From contig SEDG01000006.1 of the NCBI GenBank assembly GCA_004295885.1, forward strand, positions 1 to 27,272: 27,272 nt of DNA, written 5' to 3'. Below the pieces are notes generated by a model, which was given only the letters and a program-made list of their open reading frames with translations, was not told the DNA's origin and did no database searches. Made by a program: the position numbers and the translations under genes. Each line of letters begins with the position of its first letter. The first letter of the stretch is position 1. This document shows, one piece after another, positions 17,764 through 25,999 of this stretch. The DNA comes from Pedobacter sp. GTDB taxonomy: Bacteria > Bacteroidota > Bacteroidia > Sphingobacteriales > Sphingobacteriaceae.

Positions 17764-19416
17764 CTACCCCAACAACTCTTTCGCATTCTGCAAAGCTGAT
17801 GCACCAGGATTTTTACCACTTAACATTTCTGCGATGGCACTAACTCTTTCGTCTGGCGATAACTTTTTAATGCCCGTTGTAGTTTTGTTATTGCCTTCGT
17901 TTTTGTAAACAAAATAATGAGAACTACCTTTTGCCGCAATTTGAGGTAAGTGTGTTATTGATAAAATCTGCATGTCACTCCCTAAATCTGCAATTACATT
18001 TCCAACTTTTAAGGCGGTTTCTCCAGAAATACCTGTATCAATCTCATCAAATATTAAAGTCGGTAAGGAAGTATGTTTGGCTAATAAGGATTTAATAGCC
18101 AACATTAAGCGAGATAATTCTCCGCCAGATGCGACTTTATTAACTGGAGCAGGTGTTTGTCCTGCATTGGCCGAAAACAATAATTGGACCTCATCCAAGC
18201 CATCTTTGTTCAACTCTGTTAAAGGCTGGTGAGCAAAAACCAATTTTGCATTTGGCATTCCTACTTGTTGTAAAGTTTTGCCTGTTGCAGCTTCAACCAC
18301 TTTAATTGCTTTTTTACGATTTTCGCTTAATTCTTGAGCTTGTTTCGTCAACTCGTTCTTAAGCAATTCGATTTCTTTTTTCAAAGTCTCAATTTGTTCA
18401 TCAGACGAAAGTAATTGACTTAAACTATCTTCCAGTTTCTGCTGAACGGCAAGTAGTTCTGTATTGTTGGCAACACGGTGTTTTTGTTGCAGTGTATATA
18501 AAACATCCAGCCGTTGCTGAATAATTGACAACCTTTCTGCACTATGCAAAGTGTTACTTTCAAGTACTGAAGTTTCATCTGCAATGTCCTTTATTTCTAT
18601 TATGGTAGAACGTAGGCGCTCATGTAACACATTAATTTCAGGGTCAAACTTTTCAATATTCTGTAATTGTAATGAAGCTTCCTTTAGAATACTAGTCGCA
18701 GAAATTTCATTTTCGGTAAGTAGGGAAGCGGCTGTCAACAAATTTCTCTTGATACTTTCTGCGTAAGTGAGTTTTTCTAACTCTGATTCCAATTCCTCTT
18801 GTTCGCCTTCTTTCAAAGCGGCTTGTTCTAGTTCGTTAAACAAAAACTGTTCGTAATCTTGCTTGCTGCGGGCTTCATCAGCTTTGTCAATTAACTCCTT
18901 TAATTGCTGATTATCCTGCTTTAGTTTTTTAAAACCAGTTCTATATTGCGTTAAAAGAGGAGTATGGTTTGCTAAAGCATCAATAATGAGTAATTGAAAA
19001 TCGCTATCATTAATTTCTTGCGTTGCGTGTTGAGAGTGGATATCAATTAACTTTTCACCAACTTGTTTTAAGATGGCTAAGTTTACTGGAGTGTCATTAA
19101 TGAAAGCCCTTGATTTTCCATCCATCGAAATCTCCCGACGTAAAATGCTTTCCTTAAAAAAATCTAAATCATTGCCTTCAAAAACGGACTTTAGCTTTTC
19201 ATCCGCTAGGAAAAACACACCCTCTATAACGCACTTTTTATCTTGGTTAAAAAAGTATTTACTTTCTGCTCGTTGACCTAAAATCAGCGACAATGCACCT
19301 AGAATGATAGATTTTCCAGCTCCAGTTTCACCAGTAATGATATTTAGTCCCTTGTCAAATTCAATGTCAAGGCTGTCAATTAAAGCGTAGTTGCGTATAG
19401 AAAGTTTTTGTAGCAT
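17764..19416 (-). CDS. recN: DNA repair protein RecN
   Basis: 550 residues, the normal size for RecN, an SMC-like ATPase acting in double-strand break repair. Walker A is GETGAGKS (31-38) and Walker B is LIFDEIDTGISGE in the C-terminal third, with the ABC signature ASGGELSRLMLA before it. The middle (about 150-380) is a long coiled coil. The N-terminus MLQKLSIRNYALIDSLDIEF is the family's usual start. In related genomes recN typically follows DUF4835/porD directly; here the BlaI/M56 pair lies between them. No clear own promoter was found in the 117-bp upstream gap, which holds a perfect palindrome. Confidence 0.97.
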   Translation of the reverse strand: MLQKLSIRNYALIDSLDIEFDKGLNIITGETGAGKSIILGALSLILGQRAESKYFFNQDKKCVIEGVFFLADEKLKSVFEGNDLDFFKESILRREISMDGKSRAFINDTPVNLAILKQVGEKLIDIHSQHATQEINDSDFQLLIIDALANHTPLLTQYRTGFKKLKQDNQQLKELIDKADEARSKQDYEQFLFNELEQAALKEGEQEELESELEKLTYAESIKRNLLTAASLLTENEISATSILKEASLQLQNIEKFDPEINVLHERLRSTIIEIKDIADETSVLESNTLHSAERLSIIQQRLDVLYTLQQKHRVANNTELLAVQQKLEDSLSQLLSSDEQIETLKKEIELLKNELTKQAQELSENRKKAIKVVEAATGKTLQQVGMPNAKLVFAHQPLTELNKDGLDEVQLLFSANAGQTPAPVNKVASGGELSRLMLAIKSLLAKHTSLPTLIFDEIDTGISGETALKVGNVIADLGSDMQILSITHLPQIAAKGSSHYFVYKNEGNNKTTTGIKKLSPDERVSAIAEMLSGKNPGASALQNAKELLG

Positions 19417-19439
19417 ATCGTGATGCTAAATTAAACATT

Positions 19440-19470
19440 AACCTCGTAGGTTTTTAAAACCTACGAGGTT
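19440..19470. terminator. Perfect 15-bp palindrome, possible terminator or dispersed repeat
   Basis: The arms AACCTCGTAGGTTTT (19440-19454) and AAAACCTACGAGGTT (19456-19470) pair perfectly around one base. A run of six T closes the plus-strand side (19469-19474). On the minus strand, where both flanking genes run (M56 ends at 19534, recN starts at 19416), the hairpin is followed only by TAATGTTTAATTT, a weak U-tract. Palindromes of this kind are common between Bacteroidota genes, so it may also be a dispersed repeat. Partial termination of M56 transcription before recN is the simplest role. Confidence 0.65.
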
Positions 19471-19533
19471 TTTTATAAAAAAAAGACAAGAAATTAATCT
19501 TGCCCTTTTCATCGTATCATTTGTTTGGTGTGG

Positions 19534-21615
19534 TTAATTCTGTAGCGGAACAGCTTTAAATTCAACTCCTTTCTGGAGTTTTAAAGTTTTTAGCGGAACT
19601 GCCTCAAAGTTTAGGTTTTTGATTGTTTCAAGTTTTAAACTTGGATCTGCCAGTAAAACATCGCTAACATTCAGATTTAATTTAGTTATAGTAGCAAGGT
19701 TCGCATTTAATGGTAAAAGTGCTTTTTGAACATCTAAATTGCTATCAAATAATAAGAATGCTTTATCACTTTTAATTCCCTCGGCTTTTTTTAATTCTTC
19801 AACCTCGCTATCATATTTTTTTCTTAATTCCTTATATTCTGGCGAATCATAAAGCTTTTTCATATCCTCCATTTTCTGTTTCCACTCTGGTGAACTGAAT
19901 TTTTTATTCATCTCTTCAGCATTTTTTTGAATATCAGCCATTTTAGATTTCCATTCTGGAGAGTTAAATTTCTTCTGAATCTCCTCCGCATTTTTCTGAA
20001 TCTTCGCCATGTTCTCTTTCCACTCTTGTGACTCGAATTTTTTGGCCATTGCTAAGCTCTGCTCTTGAATCTTCGCCATTTTGTCTTTCCATTCTGGTGA
20101 GTTAAACTTCTTTTCCAACTCTTTAGAATTAAGCTCAACCTTCGCCATCTTGTCTTTCCATTCTGGTGAGTTAAACTTCTTTTCCAACTCTTTAGAATTA
20201 AGCTCAATCTTCGCCATTTTGTCTTTCCATTCTGGAGAGTTAAATTTCTTTTCAAGCTCTTTAGAATTAAACTCTATTTTAGCCATCTTCTCTTTCCATT
20301 CAGGAGAGTTGAATTTCTTTTCAAGCTCTTTAGAATTGAATTCTATTTTAGCCATTTTTTCTTTCCATTCTGGCGAATTAAATTTTTTCTTTAATGCAGC
20401 CAACTTGTTTTTTACGCTATCAGGTAAGTCATCGATAGACGTATATATTACTTCTTTGCCATCATCATTCCTTATGATAGCCTTAAATTGTTTCTTCTTC
20501 TTTTTAGTCGTATCGGTGTCTGCCTTAGCATATACTTGCTCTATTATCGCTTTAGTTTCAGCGGCAGATGGTTTCAACAAGGTTAAAGTCGGCGCTTTTT
20601 TCGCTTTAGTCGCCTCTTCTTTTGTAGGATTAATCCACGCTAGTGAAGCCACGGTGGCAATGGTTAAGGTTAAGATAAAAAACTGCTGTTTAGCATTGAT
20701 ATAATTCGTTTTCATGTCTGTGATTCTTTTAATACGTTGGTACAAATGTTGATTGGTTCCCGTTGCCGCTAACGACAAAGCAGGGGTTTGTTTGTCTTTT
20801 AATAATTCTAATTTTAAAAGAGCGTGTGCATAGGTTAACGGTGTGCCTGTGAAATTAACCACCAAGTCATCGCAAGCATGTTCTCTTTCTATGTGTATGA
20901 ATTTGGTGGTGAGCCATACAAATGGATTGAAAAACAACAACGTTTCTATACACGTTTTAACAAGGTTGATTAAGTAATCATTACGACGAATGTGTGATAA
21001 TTCGTGTATCAAAATCGCTTCAACTTGTTTGGTATCCAATTGTGTAGCTAATACAACTGGAAATAATACAACAGGCTTAAAATAACCAACTACCAAAGGC
21101 ACGTTAACTTTAGCAGAAAGATAAAATTTAACCGTTTTATTAATTTTTAATTGAGAGAGTGTTAATTCGAAAATAGCCTTCCACTCTGCAGGTACAGCTA
21201 ATATACTTGCTTGTTTAAGCTGTTTAAGTTTTTGATAGCCTGATAATAATACTATTAGTTGAAAGCTAATTCCTATGAGGTACACGAATACTATTACAGG
21301 AAAATAAGCTTCGGTTTTGATGTTGAAACTTCCACTTAAGTGAGTTAAATCTTGAAAAGCAATTTGGTTAACGACTATGTTTTTAATTGGTGCACCTTCA
21401 ATTGGTAGTTCAAACAACGACATAAACGTTACGCAAAAACTAATTAACATTAAAACTAAAGAACCAAAAGCAAAGTTGTGTTTTACTCTTGCATTAGTTT
21501 TGGGCCAAGCCATTAAGGCGATAAATAAAATGGCATAAATAATTGCCCCTTGCCATAACGAATGAAGGATGCTCCATCCAATAGCTTTAACCAAGTTGTT
21601 TACAATAGCTTCCAT
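19534..21615 (-). CDS. M56-family membrane metallopeptidase with SPEWK repeat region (BlaR1-like)
   Basis: 693 residues. Membrane segments at about 14-36, 48-68, 105-126 and 309-327. The M56 zinc site is HELSH (204-208) with EREHACDD (243-250) supplying the third ligand, between the third and fourth segments as in BlaR1/MecR1. After the last membrane segment, where BlaR1 carries its penicillin-binding sensor, this protein has a Lys-rich linker and then eight 23-residue repeats (KKFNSPEWKEKMAKIEFNSK and variants, about 410-594), a ninth degenerate copy, and a Leu-rich tail (about 620-693). No beta-lactam-binding SxxK/KTG domain was seen. The repeat region is predicted helical, highly charged and extracytoplasmic. 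The gene starts 3 bp after the BlaI-type repressor gene, its expected target. The signal sensed is unknown. Confidence 0.92.
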   Translation of the reverse strand: MEAIVNNLVKAIGWSILHSLWQGAIIYAILFIALMAWPKTNARVKHNFAFGSLVLMLISFCVTFMSLFELPIEGAPIKNIVVNQIAFQDLTHLSGSFNIKTEAYFPVIVFVYLIGISFQLIVLLSGYQKLKQLKQASILAVPAEWKAIFELTLSQLKINKTVKFYLSAKVNVPLVVGYFKPVVLFPVVLATQLDTKQVEAILIHELSHIRRNDYLINLVKTCIETLLFFNPFVWLTTKFIHIEREHACDDLVVNFTGTPLTYAHALLKLELLKDKQTPALSLAATGTNQHLYQRIKRITDMKTNYINAKQQFFILTLTIATVASLAWINPTKEEATKAKKAPTLTLLKPSAAETKAIIEQVYAKADTDTTKKKKKQFKAIIRNDDGKEVIYTSIDDLPDSVKNKLAALKKKFNSPEWKEKMAKIEFNSKELEKKFNSPEWKEKMAKIEFNSKELEKKFNSPEWKDKMAKIELNSKELEKKFNSPEWKDKMAKVELNSKELEKKFNSPEWKDKMAKIQEQSLAMAKKFESQEWKENMAKIQKNAEEIQKKFNSPEWKSKMADIQKNAEEMNKKFSSPEWKQKMEDMKKLYDSPEYKELRKKYDSEVEELKKAEGIKSDKAFLLFDSNLDVQKALLPLNANLATITKLNLNVSDVLLADPSLKLETIKNLNFEAVPLKTLKLQKGVEFKAVPLQN
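19812..20391 (-). repeat. 69-bp (23-residue) tandem repeats in the M56 gene
   Basis: Eight full copies and one degenerate copy encoding a KKFNSPEWK core then MAKI and NSKELE. The copies centred near 20110 and 20180 are almost identical in DNA, while those toward the 3' end have diverged, so copy-number change by recombination is plausible. Whole-unit changes keep the frame. Confidence 0.9.
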
Positions 21616-21618
21616 TGA

Positions 21619-21996
21619 TTATTTGTTTTCAAGTTTATCTAAATATTCCTTAATTAAATCTATCTCTTCTTTGCTCGCCGTTTTATTTCCTAAAGCCTGC
21701 ATAACTAATCTTGCTGCAGAACCATTAAATACATTATCTATCATTTTATTAACCAATTGTTGTTGCGTTTTTTCTTGGTTAACTATCGCTCTATAGATAT
21801 GTGTTTTTGAACTTGTGTCTCTGTCTACTAATCCTTTCTCATGCATAATTTGCATCAGTTTTAAACTAGTAGTATAACCCGCATCTTTTTTATTTAAAGC
21901 CTCATGCACTTCACGAACTGTACAGTTTCCTTTTTTCCAAAGTACCTGTAAAATTTCCATTTCGCCTTCTGTTGGTTTGATGTTTGTATTGCTCAT
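21619..21996 (-). CDS. BlaI/MecI-family transcriptional repressor
   Basis: 125 residues, the usual size. The N-terminal winged helix (about 7-78) has KPTEGEMEILQVLWKKGNCT, then VREVHEALN and GYTTSLKLMQIMHEKGLVDR. The C-terminal dimerisation part (about 80-125) aligns by eye with BlaI. In the region where BlaI is cut between Asn and Phe (LVLNFA), this protein reads LVMQAL. Known members repress their own operon and a target gene until an M56 protease inactivates them. The M56 gene follows after 3 bp. The promoter has two matching inverted-repeat operators (22007-22022, 22031-22046), so autoregulation is strongly suggested. Its other targets are not visible here. Confidence 0.95.
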   Translation of the reverse strand: MSNTNIKPTEGEMEILQVLWKKGNCTVREVHEALNKKDAGYTTSLKLMQIMHEKGLVDRDTSSKTHIYRAIVNQEKTQQQLVNKMIDNVFNGSAARLVMQALGNKTASKEEIDLIKEYLDKLENK

Positions 21997-22006
21997 TTTG
22001 TTACAC

Positions 22007-22022
22007 TACGAATTTTTTCGTA
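22007..22022. promoter_or_regulatory. BlaI-type operator 1
   Basis: TACGAATTTTTTCGTA: arms TACGAA and TTCGTA around four T. It lies downstream of the -7 box, about at the expected transcription start, 11 bp before the blaI-like ATG. It shares both arms with operator 2. Confidence 0.8.
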
Positions 22023-22024
22023 TT

Positions 22025-22053
22025 CAAATGTACGAATGTATTCGTATAATCAA
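22025..22053 (-). promoter_or_regulatory. Promoter of the BlaI/M56 operon
   Basis: On the minus strand, TTG (22051-22053), an 18-bp spacer and TACATTTG (22025-22032) match the Bacteroidota -33/-7 consensus fully. The spacer contains operator 2, and the start point would fall in operator 1, so bound repressor should block initiation. Confidence 0.75.
22031..22046. promoter_or_regulatory. BlaI-type operator 2
   Basis: TACGAATGTATTCGTA: perfect 7-bp arms TACGAAT and ATTCGTA around GT. It is centred 24 bp from operator 1 and lies between the -33 and -7 boxes, touching the -7 box. Confidence 0.82.
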
Positions 22054-22106
22054 AATTATTTAACCAAAATTTAACAAATATTTTTAGAAACAGGGTTGAG
22101 GTAGCA

Positions 22107-23009
22107 TTAACGGGCCTTTTTTAGGCTCTCGTATTTGTTGATATTAGCTGGGTCTATATCGCTCAAGAAATTATAAGCTTTAATTCTGTCTTGCGGATTA
22201 ACCATATTAGATAGCACATTGGTAATTTCTTCGGCCTTTGTGGCGAAGTAAACATTAGGAAATATGGAACCTAATTTTTGTCTATCTAGCTGTTGTAACG
22301 ATGGTAAAAATGATAGAATGTTACTAGCGCCATTACCAACATTTTCTTGCAGTTTATCTAAACCGTTAAAGTGATAATCGTAGATAAACACTCTTAAGTC
22401 CTTAAAAGTATTGTCTAATAAATTCTGATTTAACCAGTAACGATTACGCAAACCATCAAAAGCTTTCCATCCTTTATTGCCACCAGTTTGTGCAATATTT
22501 AAAACGTTTTGTGCTTTGTTATAAAATGATGAACCGCCTAGCTTACTAAAACTATCCTTATCTAAACCAATAATCGTATAGGCATAATATGCCAAAAGCG
22601 AACTTAAATTTCCAATAAAATTCTGATCAGAAAAGTCTAACGATTGCCCGTCGCTGTAACCAAAATCAAAATCTTTATCGCTAATATTTAATAAGGTACT
22701 GTTATACGAACTATTGTAAACTGGTCTGTTAGATTGTATCTGAGCTTCCGCAGTATAGCCAGAACTTCCGTCCCAGCTTGTAATGGTAATTACGAAATTA
22801 CAGGTAATTCGCTCTTGTGGCGTATAACTTTCGCTAGTCCACTTGTTGTTATTTAAAAAATCTCTAATCGTATTTTGAAGTAACTCCAGGTTTTTCTTGT
22901 TAATGTTAGAGATGTTTGGAGCTAGTATCTGCACACGACTGCTTAATTCTTGGCCAGTTACAAATCCACAAACAAACATTAGAACAATAAAAACTAGTAC
23001 TTTTCTCAT
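22107..23009 (-). CDS. porD: DUF4835 protein, type IX secretion-associated PorD
   Basis: 300 residues. A signal peptide (about 1-19, ending FVTG) is followed by a DUF4835 domain over the whole protein (for example LELLQNTIRDFLNNNKWTSE, then GWKAFDGLRNRYWL and DIDPANINKY near the end). In Porphyromonas, a protein of this family is required for type IX secretion, in the periplasm or envelope. The start overlaps the coaBC stop as ATGA, indicating translational coupling. The order bamD, rpoZ, coaBC, porD is conserved in Bacteroidota. Length is normal and no lesion is visible. The symbol follows the family name; function here is inferred. Confidence 0.88.
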   Translation of the reverse strand: MRKVLVFIVLMFVCGFVTGQELSSRVQILAPNISNINKKNLELLQNTIRDFLNNNKWTSESYTPQERITCNFVITITSWDGSSGYTAEAQIQSNRPVYNSSYNSTLLNISDKDFDFGYSDGQSLDFSDQNFIGNLSSLLAYYAYTIIGLDKDSFSKLGGSSFYNKAQNVLNIAQTGGNKGWKAFDGLRNRYWLNQNLLDNTFKDLRVFIYDYHFNGLDKLQENVGNGASNILSFLPSLQQLDRQKLGSIFPNVYFATKAEEITNVLSNMVNPQDRIKAYNFLSDIDPANINKYESLKKAR

Positions 23010-24100
23010 TTGGTAATTAACTTTAATATTTCGTTACAAATATCTTTTGCCACTCCAACTTTAGATTTTGTATCGAAACTAACTTTATCTAAAGCTTTAT
23101 TAAATATAGTTATTTTATTGGTTTCTGTTTTAAAACCAGCGCCTTTATCATTTAGTGAATTTAGCACAATCAAATCTAAGTTCTTCTTCGCTAATTTTTC
23201 TTGTGCATAGAACTCTTCATTTTCGGTTTCTAAAGCAAAGCCGATTAATAACTGGTTTTCCTTTTTTTGTTTTCCAAGCGTAGCTAAAATGTCTGTCGTC
23301 TTTTTAAGATTGATGCTAAAATCATCAGCTGCCTTTTTTATTTTCTGGCTAGCAACATCAATAGGGGTGTAGTCAGCCACTGCTGCACTCATGATGATAA
23401 TATCGCTTTGTTCAGCGTGCAATGTGCAAGCTATGAGCATATCGTTAGCGCTAACAACATCAACTCTGTTTAAGTCTGCATTTGTTTTTTCGGCTGTTGG
23501 CCCAGCTACTAAAGTTACTTCAGCTCCTAAAGCCACCATTTCATTAGCTAACGCAAACCCCATTTTACCAGAAGAATGATTTCCAATAAAACGCACAGGG
23601 TCTATGGCCTCATAAGTTGGGCCAGCCGTTATTAAAACTTTTTTGTCTAATAAGGGAAGACTTTTTTTAATGTCAGTATTTAGGAAAGCCACAATTTCAT
23701 CAGGTTCAGCCATCCTGCCTTCACCATATAAACCACTTGCCAATTCTCCACTATTTGGAGAGATAACCGTATTGCCAAAAGACTTTAATCGTTCAATATT
23801 TTCTTGAGTGCTTTCATGTTTCCACATATCTAGGTCCATTGCTGGCGCAAAATATACAGGGCATTTAGCAGACAAATAAACTGCAGCCAGTAAATTAGTT
23901 TCTGGTTCGAAATATTGTGTGTAAACAGGATTTTTAGAAAGGGTAGCCAGGGTTAGAGGTGTAATGAAATTACAAGCATCTGGCGTTAGAATAACCTTAA
24001 CGTTTGCGCCAGCCTTGATAAGTGCTCTTACCAATAAGGCTGATTTATAGGCCGCAATACTGCCGCAAACGCCAAGGAGAATATTTTTATTGCTAATCAT
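23006..24100 (-). CDS. coaBC: CoaBC with an internal in-frame deletion in the CoaC domain
   Basis: 364 residues; relatives are near 400. CoaBC converts phosphopantothenate plus cysteine to phosphopantetheine: CoaB (C-terminal) ligates and CoaC (N-terminal, FMN-dependent) decarboxylates. The start (MISNKNILLGVCGSIAAYKS) and the segments APAMDLDMWKH (85-95), SGELASGLYGEGRMAEP (117-133), ITAGPTYEAIDPVRFIGNHS (157-176) and SAAVADYTP (238-246) are normal. Between PVYTQYFEPET (58-68) and NLLAAVYLSAK (69-79), about 35 residues found in homologues are absent. They would include the catalytic His (E. coli H75) and the APASANT-like FMN-binding loop. CoaB looks intact; CoaC should be inactive as written. 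The junction is near 23890-23900. Upstream rpoZ is 46 bp away. Confidence 0.9.
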   Translation of the reverse strand: MISNKNILLGVCGSIAAYKSALLVRALIKAGANVKVILTPDACNFITPLTLATLSKNPVYTQYFEPETNLLAAVYLSAKCPVYFAPAMDLDMWKHESTQENIERLKSFGNTVISPNSGELASGLYGEGRMAEPDEIVAFLNTDIKKSLPLLDKKVLITAGPTYEAIDPVRFIGNHSSGKMGFALANEMVALGAEVTLVAGPTAEKTNADLNRVDVVSANDMLIACTLHAEQSDIIIMSAAVADYTPIDVASQKIKKAADDFSINLKKTTDILATLGKQKKENQLLIGFALETENEEFYAQEKLAKKNLDLIVLNSLNDKGAGFKTETNKITIFNKALDKVSFDTKSKVGVAKDICNEILKLITK

Positions 24101-24146
24101 TTTACCTTTGTACAGTTACAAGGCGCAATTTAAGCAAAGGCTTCAA

Positions 24147-24473
24147 CTATTTTTGCTCTTTCGAAGGATTTCTGTGATAAATTTTATCATTCAAAAATTC
24201 ATCAATTGCAATTAAGCTAGGCTTAGGCATACGCTCATAATGCTTGCTAATTTCAATTTGTTCCCTGTTCTCAAAAATCTCTTCCAAATTATCATTAGAC
24301 GATGCAAACTCGGCTAATTTACCGTGCAACTCTTCCTTCATGTTATTAGATATTTGATTAGCCCTTTTAGAAATAATCACTAACGACTCATAAATATTGT
24401 CAGTAGTTCTATCTAAATCATGTACATTTCTCGTTACCGTAGTATTTGGTATAGCGGGTTTTGGTGTATTCAT
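24147..24473 (-). CDS. rpoZ: RNA polymerase omega-like subunit (RpoZ/Rpb6 family)
   Basis: 108 residues. The core DNIYESLVIISKRANQISNN (about 26-45) is the omega/Rpb6 signature in its Bacteroidota form, where the protein is longer and more divergent than E. coli omega. It contributes to RNA polymerase assembly. The start codon overlaps the bamD stop by one base (TAATG), so the two are translationally coupled. Position between bamD and coaBC supports the call. Confidence 0.88.
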   Translation of the reverse strand: MNTPKPAIPNTTVTRNVHDLDRTTDNIYESLVIISKRANQISNNMKEELHGKLAEFASSNDNLEEIFENREQIEISKHYERMPKPSLIAIDEFLNDKIYHRNPSKEQK

Positions 24474-25411
24474 TATTTTATTGGGGTTTTAATCTCTACT
24501 TTCTTATTTGTACTATCTTTTTGTTTTTTACCTTGACTTTCTAAGGCATTATATTTTGCAATTAAAGCTGCTTCTTCGGCTAGAACTTTTTTAGCATTTA
24601 CTATTCCAGCTTCACTATCTTCCTTCAATTGTTGTGCTTCTTTTGCAAATTTGCTGTTAGGATAACCTTCTACAAACTCATTGTAATAACCAATTGCTTC
24701 AGCATAACGTTCTTCCTGTCTGTTAGCATAGCTATTTTTGGCATACATATATTGCGCTTTCACAATTAACAAGTTCATCTCTTCAGCAAACTTAATATCT
24801 GGAAATTCAGTTTGAGCTGTTTTCAAAGCAATTACGGCTGCTTTATAGTTCGAAATGTCATAAGCACCCATTGTGTAATACAACTTTGCATTCTCAAAAG
24901 CTTTCGTCTCTAACTTATTTCTAAGGTCAGAAATGTACTGAGCAGCCTGTGTAGCTCTATCACTCTTAGGGTATAAGTTGATAAACAACTGTAAGGCATC
25001 AATAGCTTTATAGGTATTCTCTTGGTCTAACGACGATTTGGGAGAATCTAAATAATAGCAATAAGCACCCATATACCTACATTCTTCAGCATTTTTACTT
25101 GCTGGATAGGTTTCTGCAAATTCTTTAAACTTGTAACGTGCTGTTGTATAATCTTTTAATCGATATAAAGTAAAAGCGTAATAGTAATTTAAATCCTCAG
25201 CCTCTGCAGTTCCTCTATATTTTTGTGCCAAGCCTTCAAACAAAATTAAAGCCTTCGAATAATCTTTCTTGTTGTATAATCTAATACCTTCTTGGTATTT
25301 TTTGGCAACATCATTACTTAGGCGCAATTTCTCAAACTTGCTTTTACAGCCAGCTGTGCCCAATAAAATGATGGTAAAACTTAAAATAAGTAAGTGTTTA
25401 ATTTTAAACAT
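24473..25411 (-). CDS. bamD: Outer membrane assembly lipoprotein BamD
   Basis: 312 residues. A lipoprotein signal with Cys at about 22 (IILLGTAGC) is followed by TPR-like repeats (YNKKDYSKALILFEGLAQKY near 48-67, YRLKDYTTARYKFKEFAETY near 83-102, YAEAIGYYNEFVEGYPNSKF near 230) and a charged, Lys-rich tail. BamD is the TPR lipoprotein of the BAM complex that inserts beta-barrel proteins. It is the first gene of the minus-strand run to porD, with a strong own promoter at 25416-25446. The ATG lies about where transcription would begin, so the mRNA is probably leaderless or nearly so. Confidence 0.92.
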   Translation of the reverse strand: MFKIKHLLILSFTIILLGTAGCKSKFEKLRLSNDVAKKYQEGIRLYNKKDYSKALILFEGLAQKYRGTAEAEDLNYYYAFTLYRLKDYTTARYKFKEFAETYPASKNAEECRYMGAYCYYLDSPKSSLDQENTYKAIDALQLFINLYPKSDRATQAAQYISDLRNKLETKAFENAKLYYTMGAYDISNYKAAVIALKTAQTEFPDIKFAEEMNLLIVKAQYMYAKNSYANRQEERYAEAIGYYNEFVEGYPNSKFAKEAQQLKEDSEAGIVNAKKVLAEEAALIAKYNALESQGKKQKDSTNKKVEIKTPIK

Positions 25412-25415
25412 TGTG

Positions 25416-25446
25416 CAAAGATAAGGTAATAATACGATAACGTCAA
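25416..25446 (-). promoter_or_regulatory. Promoter of the bamD operon
   Basis: On the minus strand, TTG (25444-25446), a 20-bp spacer and TATCTTTG (25416-25423) match the Bacteroidota consensus. The start point, about 5-7 bases downstream of the -7 box, falls at or next to the bamD ATG (25411). Confidence 0.75.
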
Positions 25447-25693
25447 TTAAAAATAATTACCGCTAAGCTAAATAAAGCCTTTCAAGCCGTCAAACACTTA
25501 ACAATTTTTAACATACGAGGCTCAAAGAAGAAAATCTGGACCATCTTTGGCAGTTGTTCTTTAATATGGCTAGAGCTAGTTCTATTCTTTTATTTTAAGT
25601 GCACAGACTTTAATATTTAGAATAATCTCTAACATATATATATACCATATTGGCCCACATCATTACACCCTTGTTTTTTCGACTATCGTAGTT

Positions 25694-25723
25694 CAATAAG
25701 TAAATTAACTATTCAACTTATTG
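25694..25723 (+). terminator. Weak hairpin followed by TTTT
   Basis: CAATAAGT (25694-25701) pairs with ACTTATTG (25716-25723), loop 14, followed by TTTTAG. The stem is AT-rich and no gene ends nearby, so a terminator role is uncertain. Confidence 0.25.
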
Positions 25724-25999
25724 TTTTAGTGCTTCTTGTTCTGTTTAATGGCCTTTGATAAAATGAAGGTGCAAATACAACTATTAATGAATGATCTCTA
25801 TTTCGCTGCGACCCACAAGCTGCCCTTCTTAGTTACTATATATATAATAGAGCTGTAGATGCCCACTTAGCATAAATAGTAAGACCAAACACATATTCAC
25901 ATTTATATATTACACATCTTAATTTTTTATATGATTAATATAAATACTAGAAAAACAATGTTAGTATATATAATAAAGTGTAGTCCCGTTCTTTGCTCC

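Noticed and set aside
20081..20704. Long plus-strand open frame (207 codons) opposite the M56 repeats
   Set aside because: It is the mirror of the 69-bp repeats (repeating SFHSGELNFFS) and has no independent gene features; the minus-strand M56 protein is clear.
24103..24110. TACCTTTG on the plus strand before coaBC, identical to the rRNA -7 box
   Set aside because: The nearest TTG is only 10 bp upstream and no plus-strand gene follows, so a promoter is unlikely.
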